A DNA stretch of 12,023 nt from Sanguinoderma infundibulare (lineage: Eukaryota; Basidiomycota; Agaricomycetes; Polyporales; Polyporaceae). The stretch covers positions 1 to 12,023 of the forward strand of contig JAVLRN010000086.1 of NCBI GenBank assembly GCA_032821775.1, given 5' to 3'. Both the position numbers and the translations under genes were made by a program. Positions 1 to 12,023 of this stretch are shown here, piece by piece. Under the pieces are notes generated by a model. That model was not told where the DNA came from, ran no database searches, and saw only the letters and a list, made by a program, of their open reading frames with translations. Each line of letters begins with the position of its first letter. Positions within the stretch are counted from its first letter, which is position 1.

Positions 1-12023
<12,023 letters not shown>

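Overview
This window is part of a fungal mitochondrial genome. It is almost entirely a single, heavily interrupted cytochrome c oxidase subunit 1 gene (cox1) read on the minus strand, from position 12023 down to and past position 1. The evidence is direct. Nine exon pieces translate in order into the conserved cox1 protein, from the [12 protein letters not shown] segment near the N-terminus to LALFTIG. The DNA is strongly AT-rich. In-frame TGA codons fall where tryptophan is expected, which is mitochondrial code 4. Each intron tested carries group I core signatures; on the plus strand R appears as TGTAGTCTCTGAGG-like, Q as TTTCCTGCTGATT-like and S as GGACTATATCTT-like. The exon wording (for example [17 protein letters not shown]) fits a filamentous fungus, perhaps a basidiomycete. 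That placement is inference.

Layout in gene order, with introns labelled I-a to I-i: exon 12023-11666; I-a 11665-10435 (LAGLIDADG, frameshifted from the exon reading); exon 10434-10328; I-b 10327-8886 (GIY-YIG, frameshifted); exon 8885-8764; I-c 8763-7550 (decayed LAGLIDADG); exon 7549-7456; I-d 7455-6224 (no homing endonuclease, but an unrecognised very acidic 134-residue ORF, a different compact group I core and a ten-copy 9-nt repeat); 22-nt exon 6223-6202; I-e 6201-4540 (one LAGLIDADG ORF plus a decayed paralogue); exon 4539-4464; I-f 4463-3372 (LAGLIDADG); exon 3371-3312; I-g 3311-2196 (exon-fused LAGLIDADG); 27-nt exon 2195-2169; I-h 2168-1185 (LAGLIDADG_2 type); exon 1184-1026; I-i from 1025 past the window edge (GIY-YIG, frameshifted, incomplete). 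Every inferred splice junction satisfies three tests together: the 5' exon ends in T, the intron ends in G, and the reading frame is kept.

The genes form a host gene and its mobile parasites. cox1 encodes the catalytic subunit of respiratory complex IV in the inner mitochondrial membrane. The introns are self-splicing RNAs, and most encode an endonuclease that spreads the intron (some such proteins also aid splicing). The introns sit at different stages of the gain, decay and loss cycle, from apparently complete (I-f, I-g, I-h) through frameshifted (I-a, I-b, I-i) to clearly dead (I-c and the second ORF of I-e).

The points most worth a second look are: the acidic orphan ORF in the atypical intron I-d; the GC-rich, oddly coded exon beside it, suggesting exon co-conversion; the pair of related LAGLIDADG copies in I-e; repeated loss of a catalytic acid in LAGLIDADG motifs; and a one-base deletion in the cox1 exon itself, which together with several similar homopolymer shortfalls raises the possibility of sequencing error. 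No tRNA, rRNA, CRISPR array or promoter could be supported.
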